Assembly (NCBI GenBank): GCA_900465915.1
Contig: UBKJ01000002.1
Span: forward strand, 62,001-126,000
Origin: Hyphomicrobiales bacterium
Lineage (GTDB): Bacteria; Pseudomonadota; Alphaproteobacteria; Rhizobiales; Rhizobiaceae
Direction: 5' to 3'
DNA length: 64,000 nt
The notes under the pieces were generated by a model. The model had not been told where the DNA came from. It searched no databases and saw nothing but the letters and a program-made list of their open reading frames with translations. This document shows, in pieces, positions 10,170-20,187 of this stretch; the stretch's first letter is position 1, and each line of letters starts with the position of its first letter. Position numbers and translations under genes: made by a program.

Positions 10170-10778
10170 TTACTCGGCTTCCTTGGCTTCCGCGGCTTCG
10201 TCCGACTTGAGGCCGGCCGGAGCGGCGATCGTCGCGATGGTGAAGTCGCGGTCGTGGATCGCCGGCGTCGCGCCCTTCGGCAGCTTGATGGCCGAGATAT
10301 GCACGCCGTCATTGATGTCGAGGCCGGTCAGGTCGGCTTCGATGAATTCGGGGATCGCGTCGCCCGGAACGATCAGCTCGACTTCGTGGCGAACGATGTT
10401 CAACACGCCGCCGCGCTTGAGGCCGGGAGCGGCTTCCTCGTTCTTGAAGTGGACCGGAACGTTGACATGCACGACCGAGCGCGCGGAGACGCGCAGGAAG
10501 TCGATATGGATCGGGAAGTCGCGGACCGGATCGAGCTGGTATTCCTTGGGGAGGACCTTGATCTGCTTGCCGTCGACGTCGATCGTGGCGACCGTCGTCT
10601 TGAAGCCGCCGCCATGGATCTTGTAATAGACTTCCTTGTAGGGGACGGTGATGGCGACGGGTTCCTGCTTGTCGCCGTAGATGACGGCGGGGATACGGCC
10701 GTTGCGGCGAATTTCGCGGGAGGACCCCTTACCAACCCGATCGCGCAGCTCGGCCTTGAGCACGTAAGTCTCGCTCAT
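10170..10778 (-). CDS. rplY: 50S ribosomal protein bL25, long (CTC) form
   Basis: A 202-aa bL25 with the N-terminal 5S rRNA-binding domain ([20 protein letters not shown]) and the C-terminal beta domain of the CTC/TL5 form, ending in an acidic alanine-glutamate tail. The start is the ATG at 10778, with AAAGGA upstream on the minus strand. A promoter and two hairpins lie in the 5' leader. pth and ychF follow on the same strand, forming a translation-related group. Confidence 0.95.
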   Translation of the reverse strand: MSETYVLKAELRDRVGKGSSREIRRNGRIPAVIYGDKQEPVAITVPYKEVYYKIHGGGFKTTVATIDVDGKQIKVLPKEYQLDPVRDFPIHIDFLRVSARSVVHVNVPVHFKNEEAAPGLKRGGVLNIVRHEVELIVPGDAIPEFIEADLTGLDINDGVHISAIKLPKGATPAIHDRDFTIATIAAPAGLKSDEAAEAKEAE

Positions 10779-10806
10779 GGCGATTCCTTTCAACAGTTAC
10801 TGGAGA

Positions 10807-10861
10807 TCGTCCGCAAACGGACGACGCGAAACAGCCCCATAGCCCCTCATTCTCATGAGGG
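10807..10861 (-). promoter_or_regulatory. Two stem-loops in the rplY 5' leader
   Basis: Hairpin 1 (10807-10824) has a 7-bp perfect stem, TCGTCCG/CGGACGA, with a four-base loop. Hairpin 2 (10844-10861) has a 7-bp perfect stem, CCCTCAT/ATGAGGG, with loop TCTC. Both would be transcribed between the promoter at about 10915-10944 and the rplY start. Ribosomal-protein leaders often bind their own product, so autoregulation is possible but only inferred. Confidence 0.5.
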
Positions 10862-10914
10862 CCGGGCCCGCTCCGCTCCGCGTTGCCTCCAAGGGTGTCT
10901 ACGCGGATGGCGGT

Positions 10915-10944
10915 CCTATACTGGAAAGGGGGCGGGAAGGCAAG
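10915..10944 (-). promoter_or_regulatory. Candidate promoter for rplY-pth
   Basis: Minus strand: -35-like CTTGCC (10939-10944), an 18-base spacer, -10-like TATAGG (10915-10920). It resembles alphaproteobacterial housekeeping promoters and would give a leader of roughly 130 bases. The rest of the 300-base divergent gap up to 11078 holds no gene that I can see. Confidence 0.5.
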
Positions 10945-11078
10945 GGTTAGGGGTACGGAACGCGGCTTCTGTGGGCTTTTCGCCTTAACGGGTGGCGCAG
11001 GCGCGGTCAAAAATGATAGGGGAGGCCGGACAGGCGGCGAGGCCGCGCGAGTCGTTTCAGCCATCACGAGGGGACGGA

Positions 11079-12611
11079 ATGCAGGTCGGAATCGACATGG
11101 GAGCGGTTGCGGGCGGAGCGCAGGGCGGGATCGCCGCCTCCGGCAAGCAGGCCATGCTCGACCTCGAGGAACTGCTCGCCACGCGGCTTCTGGTGCAGGG
11201 CAATTCCGGCTCCGGCAAGTCGCATCTGCTGCGCCGGCTGCTGGAGCAGAGCGCGCCCTGGGTGCAGCAATGCATCGTCGATCCCGAGGGCGATTTCGTC
11301 ACTTTGGCCGACGTCTACGGCCATGTGGTGGTGGACGCGCAGCGCAGCGAGGCGGAGCTGACCCGCATCGCCGGGCGCATCCGCCAGCATCGCGTGTCGG
11401 TGGTGCTCAACCTGGAGGGGCTGGACGTCGAGCAGCAGATGCGCGCGGCGGCGGCCTTCCTGGGCGGGCTGTTCGACGCCGAGCGCGACCATTGGTATCC
11501 GATGCTGGTGGTGGTGGACGAGGCGCAGCTTTTCGCGCCCGCCGCCGCCGGCGAGGTGTCGGACGAGGCGCGCAAACTGTCGCTGGGCGCGATGACCAAC
11601 CTGATGTGCCGCGGCCGCAAGCGCGGGCTCGCCGGCGTCATCGCCACGCAGCGGCTGGCCAAGCTCGCCAAGAACGTGGCGGCGGAGGCGTCCAATTTCC
11701 TCATGGGCCGCACCTTCCTCGACATCGACATGGCGCGCGCGGCCGATCTTCTCGGCATGGAGCGGCGGCAGGCGGAGATGTTCCGCGACCTGCAGCGCGG
11801 GCATTTCGTGGCGCTGGGGCCGGCTTTGTCGCGCCGGCCGCTGCCGATCCGGATCGGCGCGGTGGAGACCTCGGCGCGCTCGTCCTCGCCCAAGCTCACG
11901 CCGCTGCCCGACGCGCCGGAGGACGCGCGCGACCTCATCTTCACGCCCGCGCCGGAGGAGATCAGGCCCGTGATCCGGCGGACGCCGCCGCCACCGCCGC
12001 CGTCCACGGCCGACATCCTGGCGCAGGTGGCGAAGCCCAGGGCGGAGGCCGAGCCCGTGGAAGCGCCGCTGTTCCCCGGCATCGTCGAGGCCGAGCGCGA
12101 GGCGCTTCTCGACAAGGTGATGCGCGAGATCGTCGACGATCCTGAGGCCGCCTTCCGCTCGGTGGCGGTGCTCTACCAGGATTTCCTGGTGCGCTGCCGC
12201 ATCCATCGCGTGCCGGGCGAGCCGCTGGCGCTGCCGGCCTTCCGCCGCCGGCTGGCGGTGGCGCAGGCGAGCGTCGAGGCCGACGTGGCGTCGGGCGAGA
12301 CCTGGCGGCAGGCGCTGAGCCTGTCCGAAAGCCTGACCGACGACGTGCAGGGCGTGTTCCTGATCGTGGCGCAGGCGGCGGTGACGGGCGCGCCCTGTCC
12401 GTCCGACGCGGCGCTGGCGCGCGCCTACGGCACCCATTCGCTGAGCCGCGCGCGGCGGCTCCTCACCTATTTCGAGGAGCGCGGGCTTCTGGTCGTGCGC
12501 ACCGATTTCAAGGGCCTGCGCATCGTCAATTTCCCCGATCTCAACTGCGAGACCGCGCCGGGCGACCCCAGCGCCCCCGACGAGCAGGCGGAGGGCGCGG
12601 CGGCGGAATAG
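11079..12611 (+). CDS. HerA/FtsK-like P-loop ATPase, function unknown
   Basis: A 510-aa ATP-binding protein of the HerA/DUF87 type. Walker A is GNSGSGKSHLLRR near residue 41, Walker B MLVVVDEAQLF near 143, a sensor-type QR in ATQRLAKLAKNVA near 191, and RGRKRG before it could supply an arginine finger. A proline-rich hinge (TPPPPPPS, about residue 302) separates this motor from a C-terminal helical domain of about 190 residues containing a winged-helix-like segment (ARAYGTHSLSRARRLLTYFE). The ATG at 11079 has GAGGGGACGGA upstream. No NurA-type nuclease gene is adjacent, so a role in DNA end processing is unproved. Confidence 0.8.
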   Translation: MQVGIDMGAVAGGAQGGIAASGKQAMLDLEELLATRLLVQGNSGSGKSHLLRRLLEQSAPWVQQCIVDPEGDFVTLADVYGHVVVDAQRSEAELTRIAGRIRQHRVSVVLNLEGLDVEQQMRAAAAFLGGLFDAERDHWYPMLVVVDEAQLFAPAAAGEVSDEARKLSLGAMTNLMCRGRKRGLAGVIATQRLAKLAKNVAAEASNFLMGRTFLDIDMARAADLLGMERRQAEMFRDLQRGHFVALGPALSRRPLPIRIGAVETSARSSSPKLTPLPDAPEDARDLIFTPAPEEIRPVIRRTPPPPPPSTADILAQVAKPRAEAEPVEAPLFPGIVEAEREALLDKVMREIVDDPEAAFRSVAVLYQDFLVRCRIHRVPGEPLALPAFRRRLAVAQASVEADVASGETWRQALSLSESLTDDVQGVFLIVAQAAVTGAPCPSDAALARAYGTHSLSRARRLLTYFEERGLLVVRTDFKGLRIVNFPDLNCETAPGDPSAPDEQAEGAAAE

Positions 12612-12669
12612 CCGTCATCGCGCCGTCATGAAGTCCGGCCATTCGACTTGGATCGGATGGGGAGCGCGC

Positions 12670-13007
12670 GTGCCGGGTCTTTGGGAAATTTTCGTCACTT
12701 TCGGCCGGATCGGGCTCCTGTCCTTCGGTGGGCCGGCGGCGCAGATCGCCATGCCGGGCGGGGTGACGGCGGCGGTGGTGATCGCCAATCTGGCGCTGTG
12801 GTTCGCGCTGCATGTGCTGTTCGGCGCGGTGGGCGAGCGGCGCTTCGGCCCGCTCAGCCTGCCGCTGCCCGACTGGAGCACGATGGACAACGCCGCCGTC
12901 CTGATCGCAGGCGCGGCGGCGTTTTTGTCGATCGTCCTGCGGCTTGGCATGCCGCTGACGCTGCTGGCCGCCGCCGGGCTGGGCGCGGCGCTGCGGCCAA
13001 GCGGGTT

Positions 13008-13011
<4 letters not shown>
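12670..13011 (+). pseudogene. chrA: Chromate transporter ChrA with internal deletion (remnant)
   Basis: The frame joins about 25 residues typical of the ChrA N-terminus (LWEIFVTFGRIGLLSFGGPA, the SFGGP motif) directly to about 85 residues typical of the ChrA C-terminus (GVTAAVVIANLALWFALHVL, then LRLGMPLTLLAAAGLGAAL). Normal ChrA has about 400 residues and ten or more membrane helices; some 300 residues from the middle are missing while the frame stays open. I take the GTG at 12670, preceded by GGGGAG; an ATG at 12628 is in frame. The stop overlaps the convergent prs stop by four bases. A small functional protein cannot be excluded, but chromate export is very unlikely. Confidence 0.75.
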
Positions 13012-13940
<929 letters not shown>

Positions 13941-14101
13941 TCTTTTGCCTCTGACACCGGAGCGTTTCGTTCTGTCGCCTGTCCGCCGGGCGGCGCGATT
14001 GCGGGGGCTATTGCAAAGACTTGGCTTTATTGCAAGTCCTTGCGGAGGGAAAAGGCGACAAAAGCGCGCGCAAGATTATTTCCCACAGGAAGGGGAGCCG
14101 A

Positions 14102-14719
14102 TCAGCCGCGGTTGGCGGCCATCCAGGCCGCATATTCCTGCATGGTGCGGTCGGCGATGGCCTCCATGGTGGAGGCGGGGACCACGCTCCAGGAATCGGG
14201 CGCGGCGCCGGCGACCTTCTCCTGCCCCTGGATGCGGTGCAGCCGGTTGCCGGAGGCGTCGAGCACGTCCCAGACATAGAGGACCGTGGTCTGGTTGTTC
14301 TCCGCCAGCACCGAGAAATAGCCCTTCATCACATAGGCGGCGTTCTCGCCGGCGGCGGCGAGCTCGACGCCCTTGGCCTTGGCGTCGTCGTTCATGCGGT
14401 GGGCGAGCGGGGTGGCGACGTTGAGCGGCGCGCCGATGATGGGGGCGACGGCGAGCTTGCCGGGCTTCAGCGCCACGCGCTGGGCGGCCGGTTGGCCGGC
14501 GGGCTGGGCCGTGGCGGGGGCCGCGACGCCCGGCTGTCCGGGCTGGGCGGGCTGCGTCCCGGTCGCCGGCTGGGCTGGCTGGACGGCGGCGGACTGGCCG
14601 GCGGCGGCGGCGTCCTGCTTCTGCACGTTGAGGACCGAATCCGTCTTGTTGCAGGCGGCAAGCAGGCCAGCAAGCAACAGCATCATGGAAAGATGTGCCT
14701 TGTTCATGTTCGGCTTCAT
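14102..14719 (-). CDS. Putative lipoprotein, unknown function
   Basis: About 205 aa. A signal peptide ending in the lipobox LLAAC marks a lipidated outer- or inner-membrane protein. After the cysteine comes a low-complexity Ala/Pro/Gln/Gly linker of some 60 residues, then a folded C-terminal domain of about 120 residues beginning KLAVAPIIGAPLNVATPLAH and containing YVMKGYFSVLAENNQTTVLY. I do not recognise the domain. Start codons at 14719 (MKPNMNKAHL) and 14707 are both possible; neither has an ideal ribosome site. It stands alone between prs and the M24-family gene. Confidence 0.7.
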   Translation of the reverse strand: MKPNMNKAHLSMMLLLAGLLAACNKTDSVLNVQKQDAAAAGQSAAVQPAQPATGTQPAQPGQPGVAAPATAQPAGQPAAQRVALKPGKLAVAPIIGAPLNVATPLAHRMNDDAKAKGVELAAAGENAAYVMKGYFSVLAENNQTTVLYVWDVLDASGNRLHRIQGQEKVAGAAPDSWSVVPASTMEAIADRTMQEYAAWMAANRG

Positions 14720-14785
14720 GCTCCTGAAAGCGCCGGCCATTCCTGCGCCATGCAGGTTTATCGCCCATCGCGCGTCGTTTGACAA

Positions 14786-15940
14786 TCAAGAGACGATAAG
14801 CAAATCAAGAGAATGGCGGGACAATGGCGCGACGGCGGCGTTTGTGGTCAGATAAGTCCGCCCCAAGGTCATGGCCGCCTGCGCCTCGGCGTCCATGACG
14901 ACGATCTGCGCGAAGAGCGTCATGTCGGGGCGGATCGTCTCCTGCGCGCCGGAGACGAAGCCCTGCGGCTCGGCCCAGGTGGGGGCGAAACGCGCGCCGA
15001 CCGAATAGCCGCAGGTGTTGATGCGCAGCCGCGTCAACTCGCGCGCCTCCATGGCGCGGGCGTAGGTGTCGAACACCGCGCCGAAGCTCGCGCCCGGCGT
15101 CATCGCCGCCTCCACCTCCTCCAGCGCCGCGCGCGCGGCGGCGTAGAGCGCCATGTGGCGCTCGCCCGGCCGGCCGATCAAAACGGTGCGCATCAGCGGC
15201 GCGTGGTAGTGGCGGAAGACGCCCGACCATTCGAGCGAGAGCTGGTCGTCGGCCGAGAGCGTCCGGCGGCCGGACTTGTAGCGGCGCAGCAGCGCGTCCG
15301 CGCCGGAGCCGATGACATAGTCGTGGGCGGGAAAATCGCCGTCGCCGGCGAGGTTGGCGCTCATCATGGCGGCGAGGATGTCGGCCTCGCCCGCGCCGGC
15401 GCGGATCAGCTTCAGCGCCGCGTCCAGCGCCTCGTCGCCCAGCTCCGCCGCGCGGCGGACGCAGGCGATCTCGGCCGGGCTTTTCACAAGCCGCAAATGG
15501 TCGACGAGGCCCGAGGCGTCGTAGAGCGTGGCGAAGCTGTGCAATTGCTCGTCGAGCCTGCGCCCGTCGGCGCCGGTCAAGGCGTGGGTCTGGTATTCGA
15601 CGCCGATGCGGCCGCCGAGCAGGTCCAGCTCGGTCAGGAGATCGCGCAGGTCCACCGCCGGATTGGCGTTGTCGCGGTCGGTCCACACCACCACCGTGTC
15701 GATGTTGGAGGTGGCGCGCGCCTGGCGCTGGTCGGCCGGGCGCGTCATCAGAACGGTCGAGCCGTCGGCCTTGACCACCAGGCACTGGAAGAAGCTGAAG
15801 CCGAACGTGTCGTAGCCGGTCAGCCAGTACATGCTCTCCTGCGCGAACAGCAGCAGCGCGTCGAGCTTCTCCTCCTCCATCTTCAAGGTCAGTCGGTCGC
15901 GGCGGGCGGCGAATTCTTCCGGCTCGAAGTGAAGGGCCAT
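14786..15940 (-). CDS. M24 (pita-bread fold) family protein lacking metal ligands, creatinase-like
   Basis: A 384-aa protein with the two-domain layout of creatinase and Xaa-Pro peptidases: an N-terminal creatinase domain (to about 150) and a C-terminal pita-bread domain. The positions that bind two metals in M24 peptidases (Asp, Asp, His, Glu, Glu) are replaced: the first Asp strand reads LSLEWSGVFRHYHAPLMRT, the GHG-H motif has become CGYSVGARFAPTW, and the final Glu segments are LFAQIVVMD and AAMTLGRTYL. It is therefore more like metal-free creatinase or ectoine hydrolase (DoeA) than a peptidase. The substrate is unknown. It is followed, in transcription order, by the lipoprotein gene. Confidence 0.8.
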   Translation of the reverse strand: MALHFEPEEFAARRDRLTLKMEEEKLDALLLFAQESMYWLTGYDTFGFSFFQCLVVKADGSTVLMTRPADQRQARATSNIDTVVVWTDRDNANPAVDLRDLLTELDLLGGRIGVEYQTHALTGADGRRLDEQLHSFATLYDASGLVDHLRLVKSPAEIACVRRAAELGDEALDAALKLIRAGAGEADILAAMMSANLAGDGDFPAHDYVIGSGADALLRRYKSGRRTLSADDQLSLEWSGVFRHYHAPLMRTVLIGRPGERHMALYAAARAALEEVEAAMTPGASFGAVFDTYARAMEARELTRLRINTCGYSVGARFAPTWAEPQGFVSGAQETIRPDMTLFAQIVVMDAEAQAAMTLGRTYLTTNAAVAPLSRHSLDLLIVS

Positions 15941-15950
15941 GCGGTGCTCC

Positions 15951-16745
15951 TTAATCGTTGACGATGGCGATCGCGGCGATCTGGCGTCCGTAATCCGGTT
16001 CCTTGCGGTGGGTGTTGCGGCGGTAGGAGTAGAACAGATCCTCCTCGGCGTAGGTGCAGCGGTTGAGCGCCTCAGCCCGCACGCCCGCGCCGGCGAGCCG
16101 GTCGAGGATGAAGCGCCAGAGGTCGAAAAGCCGGTGGCCGTCCTTGCCGGAGGGGCGGAAATAACGGTCGTAGCCGGCGTCGCGGGCGGTGAACTCGGCG
16201 AAGAATTCCGGGCCGACCTCGTAATTGTCGGGGCCGATGGTGGGGCCGAGCGCGGCGACGATGTTTTCGCGTTTCGCGCCGAGCTCGATCATGGCCTCGA
16301 CGGTGTTCTCCAGCACGCCGGTGAAGGCGCCGCGCCAGCCGGCATGCGCCGAGCCGATGACGCCCGCCGCATGGTCGGCGAACAGCACCGGGCCGCAATC
16401 GGCCGACAGCGCGCCGATGGCGACGCCCGGCACGTTCGTGACCATGGCGTCGGCGCGCGGGCGCGGCGCGCCGAAGGGCGCGGTGACGCGGATCACGTCG
16501 GGCGAATGGACCTGGTGCACGGTGAGGAGATGGTCGGGCGCGACGCCGAGATGCTCGGCGACGCGGCGGCGGTTCTCGGCCACGTGCTCGGGCCGGTCGT
16601 CGGAGCCGGAGCCGACGTTGAGCCCGGCGTAGACGCCGCCGGAGACGCCGCCCTCGCGGGTGAAGAAGCCGTGCGCGATGCGCCGGCCGGCCCCGGCGGG
16701 CGTTGCGAGAAGCGGCGAAAGAAGCGGTTGCGGCCTGTCGGACAT
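15951..16745 (-). CDS. pgeF: Peptidoglycan editing factor PgeF / YfiH laccase-domain protein
   Basis: A 264-aa member of the YfiH/DUF152 family. In E. coli it corrects misincorporated serine in peptidoglycan precursors; relatives act as purine nucleoside phosphorylases or polyphenol oxidases. The metal-site residues are visible in TVHQVHSPDV, GALSADCGPVLF and GSAHAGWRGAFTG. I use the ATG at 16745 (MSDRPQPLL); a TTG at 16799 overlapping the upstream gene is possible. It lies in a tight minus-strand series lgt-midA-pgeF-M24, probably one transcript. Confidence 0.9.
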   Translation of the reverse strand: MSDRPQPLLSPLLATPAGAGRRIAHGFFTREGGVSGGVYAGLNVGSGSDDRPEHVAENRRRVAEHLGVAPDHLLTVHQVHSPDVIRVTAPFGAPRPRADAMVTNVPGVAIGALSADCGPVLFADHAAGVIGSAHAGWRGAFTGVLENTVEAMIELGAKRENIVAALGPTIGPDNYEVGPEFFAEFTARDAGYDRYFRPSGKDGHRLFDLWRFILDRLAGAGVRAEALNRCTYAEEDLFYSYRRNTHRKEPDYGRQIAAIAIVND

Positions 16746-16795
16746 GGGTTGAGCTTTCTCGATCGGCGAAATGGTGCGGGAGGCGGGTTTGCTTG

Positions 16796-17902
16796 TCAAT
16801 TGCAGCTTTTTGACGGAGCGTCGAAGGGGAAGAGCCGCGTGGCGGGGTCGGCGACGGCCAGAACCTTGAACAGATCGCCCATCTGGTCGGGGGCGGCGAG
16901 GCGCTCGACGTCCTGGCGGATCTTGTCCTGGAAGGCCGGCTCGCGGCCGGCGCCGAGACGGCCGGCGCGGTCGAGGAGGCCCATGGAAAGGAGGAACGCG
17001 CCCTGCGTCATGGCGGCGGCGGATAGGCCCGCGCCCTGCGCCACCTGGCGCAGCACGGCGAAATCGACATGGCTGGTCAGGTCGGCCATGCCGGGATGGG
17101 CGAAGACGTCGTCATAGGCGTGCTTGAGCATGGCCTGCAGCGTGTCGCCGAAGCCCGTTTCGAGATGGCCGTAATCGACGGTCAGCGCCGCGCCTCGGGT
17201 GGCTGCGATGCGGGTCGAAATCTCCTGCATCAGCGCGGCGCGGGCGGGGGCGGCCTCGAAGACCGTCCTTTCCGGGGCCTGCGCGTGGCCGGGCGGCAGC
17301 AGCGCCGGGTCGACGCCGCCGGCGCCGGCGACGAAACACAGCTCCCCCGCCGGGTCGAGCCCGACCAGGCGCTCGACGAAGCGGCCGCCGCCCTTGACGA
17401 ATTGCCGGGTGGGGATGGCGTCGAAAAGCTCGTTGGAGACGAGGATCAGCGGGCCGGCCGGGATGTCGGCGAAGCGCTCGAACCAGTCGATGCGCGCGGC
17501 GGCGCGGCCGAGCTTTTCCCGTTGCAGGGCGGCGAGGCGGGGGCTGGTCTCGACCATGGCGACATGGGCGTTTTGCAGGAAGGCGGGCGCGAGCTTGCCG
17601 ATGGCGCGCAGCATGTCCTGCATCAGCGCGCCGCGGCCGGGGCCGATCTCGCACAGGACCGGGTCTCGCGGCCGGCCGAGCGCGTCCCAGACGCCCACGC
17701 ACCAGACGCCGATCAGTTCGCCGAACATCTGGCTCACCTCCGGCGCGGTGATGAAGTCGCCGTCGCGGCCGAAGGGCTCGCGCGTCGTGTAATAGCCGGC
17801 CTCGCGGTCGCCGAGGCAGGCGGCCATGTAGTCGGCGACGCTCAGCGGCCCGCCGGCGGCGATGAGCCGCTTCAGCCGGTCCTTGAGGGCGCGTTCAGCC
17901 AT
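16796..17902 (-). CDS. SAM-dependent methyltransferase, MidA/NDUFAF7 family
   Basis: A 368-aa class I methyltransferase of the family that includes mitochondrial NDUFAF7, which methylates an arginine of a complex I subunit during assembly. Family motifs: [20 protein letters not shown] near the N-terminus and the AdoMet loop [15 protein letters not shown]. The enzyme probably modifies a protein arginine; the bacterial target is unproved. Its start lies eight bases inside the 3' end of lgt, so it is translationally coupled to lgt. Confidence 0.88.
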   Translation of the reverse strand: MAERALKDRLKRLIAAGGPLSVADYMAACLGDREAGYYTTREPFGRDGDFITAPEVSQMFGELIGVWCVGVWDALGRPRDPVLCEIGPGRGALMQDMLRAIGKLAPAFLQNAHVAMVETSPRLAALQREKLGRAAARIDWFERFADIPAGPLILVSNELFDAIPTRQFVKGGGRFVERLVGLDPAGELCFVAGAGGVDPALLPPGHAQAPERTVFEAAPARAALMQEISTRIAATRGAALTVDYGHLETGFGDTLQAMLKHAYDDVFAHPGMADLTSHVDFAVLRQVAQGAGLSAAAMTQGAFLLSMGLLDRAGRLGAGREPAFQDKIRQDVERLAAPDQMGDLFKVLAVADPATRLFPFDAPSKSCN

Positions 17903-18743
17903 TGGTCTTCGCCGCGGCCCTGGCCGCGCGCCAGACGGCCCAGAGCCCGATCAGCACCATCGGCACCGAAAGCTCCATGCCGCGCGTCAGCCAGCCGCCG
18001 TAGAGATAGCCCAGCTGCGGGTCCGGCTCGCGGAAGAACTCCACGAAGATGCGGCAAAGGCCGTAGCCCGTGACGAAGACGCCGGCGATGTAGCCGGGTT
18101 TCTTCAGCTTGCGGCCGGGCCATGTGAACAGGAACAGGACGAAGAACAGCACCAGCCCTTCGAGGAAGGATTCGTAGATCTGGCTCGGATGGCGCGGCAG
18201 CGGGCCGCCGTTGGGGAACAGCACCGCCCAGGGCATGTCGCTGACGCGGCCCCACAATTCGGAATTGATGAAGTTGCAGATGCGCACCACGCCGAGCCCG
18301 ACCGGCACGCCCGCCGCCACCGTGTCGAACATGCTCCATACGCTCACCCCGCGCGAGCGCGCGAAGAGGAACATGGCGACGATGGTGCCCAGCATGCCGC
18401 CGTGGAAGGACATGCCGCCGTCCCAGACGGCGGGAATGTCGAGCGGATTGGCGCGGTAAAAGGGCAGGTTGTAGAACAGCACATAGCCGCTGCGCCCGCC
18501 CAGCACCACGCCGAGCGCCGCCCAGACGACGAAATCGTCCAGCGCGTCGGGCCGCATGGGCGGCGTCTCGTCGGCCCAGAGGCGCGGCGTGCGCAGGAGC
18601 TTCTTGCCGTACCACCAGGCGAAGAGGATGCCAACGACATAGCCGAGCCCGTACCAGTGCACCGGGACCGGGCCGACGTAGAAGATCACGGGGTCGATGG
18701 CCGGAAATGCGATATAGGACAGCGGCGCCAGCAGCGGGGACAT
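17895..18743 (-). CDS. lgt: Prolipoprotein diacylglyceryl transferase
   Basis: A 282-aa inner-membrane enzyme that attaches diacylglycerol to the lipobox cysteine of prolipoproteins, the first step of lipoprotein maturation. About seven membrane helices; the family motifs [15 protein letters not shown] and the Lgt signature [13 protein letters not shown] are intact. The ATG at 18743 has GGAG eight bases upstream; an earlier in-frame start at 18788 has none. It is the first gene of the lgt-midA-pgeF series and diverges from ubiK. It would process the lipoproteins encoded at 14.1 and 35.1 kb. Confidence 0.95.
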   Translation of the reverse strand: MSPLLAPLSYIAFPAIDPVIFYVGPVPVHWYGLGYVVGILFAWWYGKKLLRTPRLWADETPPMRPDALDDFVVWAALGVVLGGRSGYVLFYNLPFYRANPLDIPAVWDGGMSFHGGMLGTIVAMFLFARSRGVSVWSMFDTVAAGVPVGLGVVRICNFINSELWGRVSDMPWAVLFPNGGPLPRHPSQIYESFLEGLVLFFVLFLFTWPGRKLKKPGYIAGVFVTGYGLCRIFVEFFREPDPQLGYLYGGWLTRGMELSVPMVLIGLWAVWRAARAAAKTNG

Positions 18744-18927
18744 CAAATCACTCCATTTTGCGAGCGACCATGCGCGACGATCCGGCATGGGTCAAGCGGG
18801 CTTCGACGCCGTTCCGGGCCATCACGTTTGCAGGGCCGCGCTTGCATCGCGGCCGCGACGGCCCTATGTCCAGATGAGCTTTCAACGCGCCCGACGCGCG
18901 CTTGCACGGGAAATGAGGAACAAGGCC

Positions 18928-19203
18928 ATGACCAGCGGACCGAACCGGGTTTTCGACGAACTCGCCAAGCTTGTGACCGACGCCGCCGGGGCCGCGCAGG
19001 GCGCGCGCCGCGAGGTCGAGACGGCGCTGCGCTCGCAGGGCGAAAGGGTGCTCAACGCGCTCGACGTGGTGCATCGCGAGGATTTCGAGGCCGTGCGCGA
19101 CATGGCCGTCAAGGCGCGCGCCGAGAACAGCGCTTTGGCCGCCCGGCTCGACGCGCTGGAGGCCCGCCTGGCCGCGCTCGAGGGCCGCTCCGGCGGCGAA
19201 TGA
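18928..19203 (+). CDS. ubiK: BMFP-domain accessory protein (UbiK family)
   Basis: A 91-aa protein of the BMFP/UbiK family. It begins MTSGPNRVFDELAKLVTDAA, the conserved amphipathic membrane-associating segment, and ends in a coiled coil (AARLDALEARLAALEG) expected to trimerise. UbiK assists ubiquinone synthesis in gammaproteobacteria; the same role here is inferred. The ATG at 18928 has GAGGA upstream. It is divergent from lgt. Confidence 0.85.
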   Translation: MTSGPNRVFDELAKLVTDAAGAAQGARREVETALRSQGERVLNALDVVHREDFEAVRDMAVKARAENSALAARLDALEARLAALEGRSGGE

Positions 19204-19275
19204 CGGGAAAATCCCGCCGTCCACCGGAAAATCCGGGAAAAATTCCTGATTATTTATTAACAGGCCGCGAACGGT

Positions 19276-19309
19276 AAAAACCCTTGTCTTAGAGTCGCTT
19301 AAGACAGGG
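19276..19309 (-). terminator. Orphan minus-strand terminator-like hairpin; possible end of an unannotated RNA
   Basis: On the minus strand: CCCTGTCTTA, an eight-base loop, then TAAGAC-A-AGGG (10 pairs with one bulge), then TTTTT (19280-19276). No minus-strand gene ends here. The remainder of the 472-base gap 19204-19675 has no convincing coding frame; a -35/-10-like pair on the minus strand near 19390-19420 is weak. On the plus strand there is no T-run, so it does not suit ubiK. Confidence 0.4.
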
Positions 19310-19637
19310 CCCGCGGCCCGCCCTCTCCATGTATCCACATGCTTTCATGTCTCTTTTCTGAAAAGGGGCTGGCGTTCGGATTCAGCTTCAATAGACTGAA
19401 AACACTACATGATTCGTAACGCGGTCATGGGGTGGGCGGCGAGGGGCTGAGTGTCACGTTTCGCGTCTTTCAGGCTGCTTTCCAGTAACAGTTGCGTATG
19501 TGCGTGCGCCATCGGGCCGCTCGCGCGTCTTGTGACGCGCCGGGCTCCCGAACCGATCAATTCGCGCCCGTTTTCCGCGCCGGCATGGCTGCGGGCCACG
19601 GGCGCAGGCGGACGGCCGCGTCGGCCGGGAAGTCGGG

Positions 19638-19655
19638 AGCCCCGCCTGCGGGGCT
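19638..19655 (+). promoter_or_regulatory. GC-rich stem-loop in the ybjN leader
   Basis: AGCCCCGC / GCGGGGCT, an 8-bp inverted repeat with only two central bases, ending 20 bases before the ybjN start. It would fold just upstream of the ribosome site and could affect translation; no T-run, so it is not a terminator. Confidence 0.4.
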
Positions 19656-19675
19656 TCGAGGAACAGGAAACGGAC

Positions 19676-20176
19676 ATGAGCCTTCTTGAGCTTGAATTCG
19701 CGCGCGAGGCGCATCCAGTGGATGTGATCGAGCAGGTCGCGCATTCAAACGACTGGACGTTCGAGCGCACGGGCGACGACGAGATCGCCATTTCGGTCGC
19801 GGGAAGCTGGACCGACTATCATATCTCCTTCTCCTGGATGGAGGAGGTCGAGGCGCTGCATCTCGCCTGCGCCTTCGACATCAAGGTGGCCGAGCCGCGC
19901 GTCAACGAGGCGACGCGGCTGTTGTCGCTGATCAACGAGAAGCTCCTGATGGGCCATTTCGACCTGTGGCGGCAGGAGGGCGCGATCATGTATCGCCAGT
20001 CGCTGCTGCTCGCCGGCGGGCTGGAGCCGTCGAGCAAGCAGGTGGAAGTGCTGCTTTCCGCCGCGCTCGAGGCCTGCGAGACCTATTTCCAGGCGTTCCA
20101 GTTCGTGGTCTGGTCGGGATCGGGCGCCCGCGAGGCGCTGGAGAGCGTGCTGTTCGAGACGGTCGGCCGGGCCTGA
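19676..20176 (+). CDS. YbjN domain-containing protein
   Basis: A 166-aa protein of the YbjN family, whose fold resembles type III secretion chaperones; its molecular role is poorly known, with links to motility and stress in enterobacteria. Visible features are HPVDVIEQVAHSNDWTFERT and NEKLLMGHFDLWRQEGAIMY. The ATG at 19676 has AGGAAACGG upstream; the frame is open for a further 75 codons but that part has no family match and contains the leader hairpin. csaA follows after 11 bases, so both are likely co-transcribed. Confidence 0.85.
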   Translation: MSLLELEFAREAHPVDVIEQVAHSNDWTFERTGDDEIAISVAGSWTDYHISFSWMEEVEALHLACAFDIKVAEPRVNEATRLLSLINEKLLMGHFDLWRQEGAIMYRQSLLLAGGLEPSSKQVEVLLSAALEACETYFQAFQFVVWSGSGAREALESVLFETVGRA

Positions 20177-20187
20177 GGAGAGACGGA

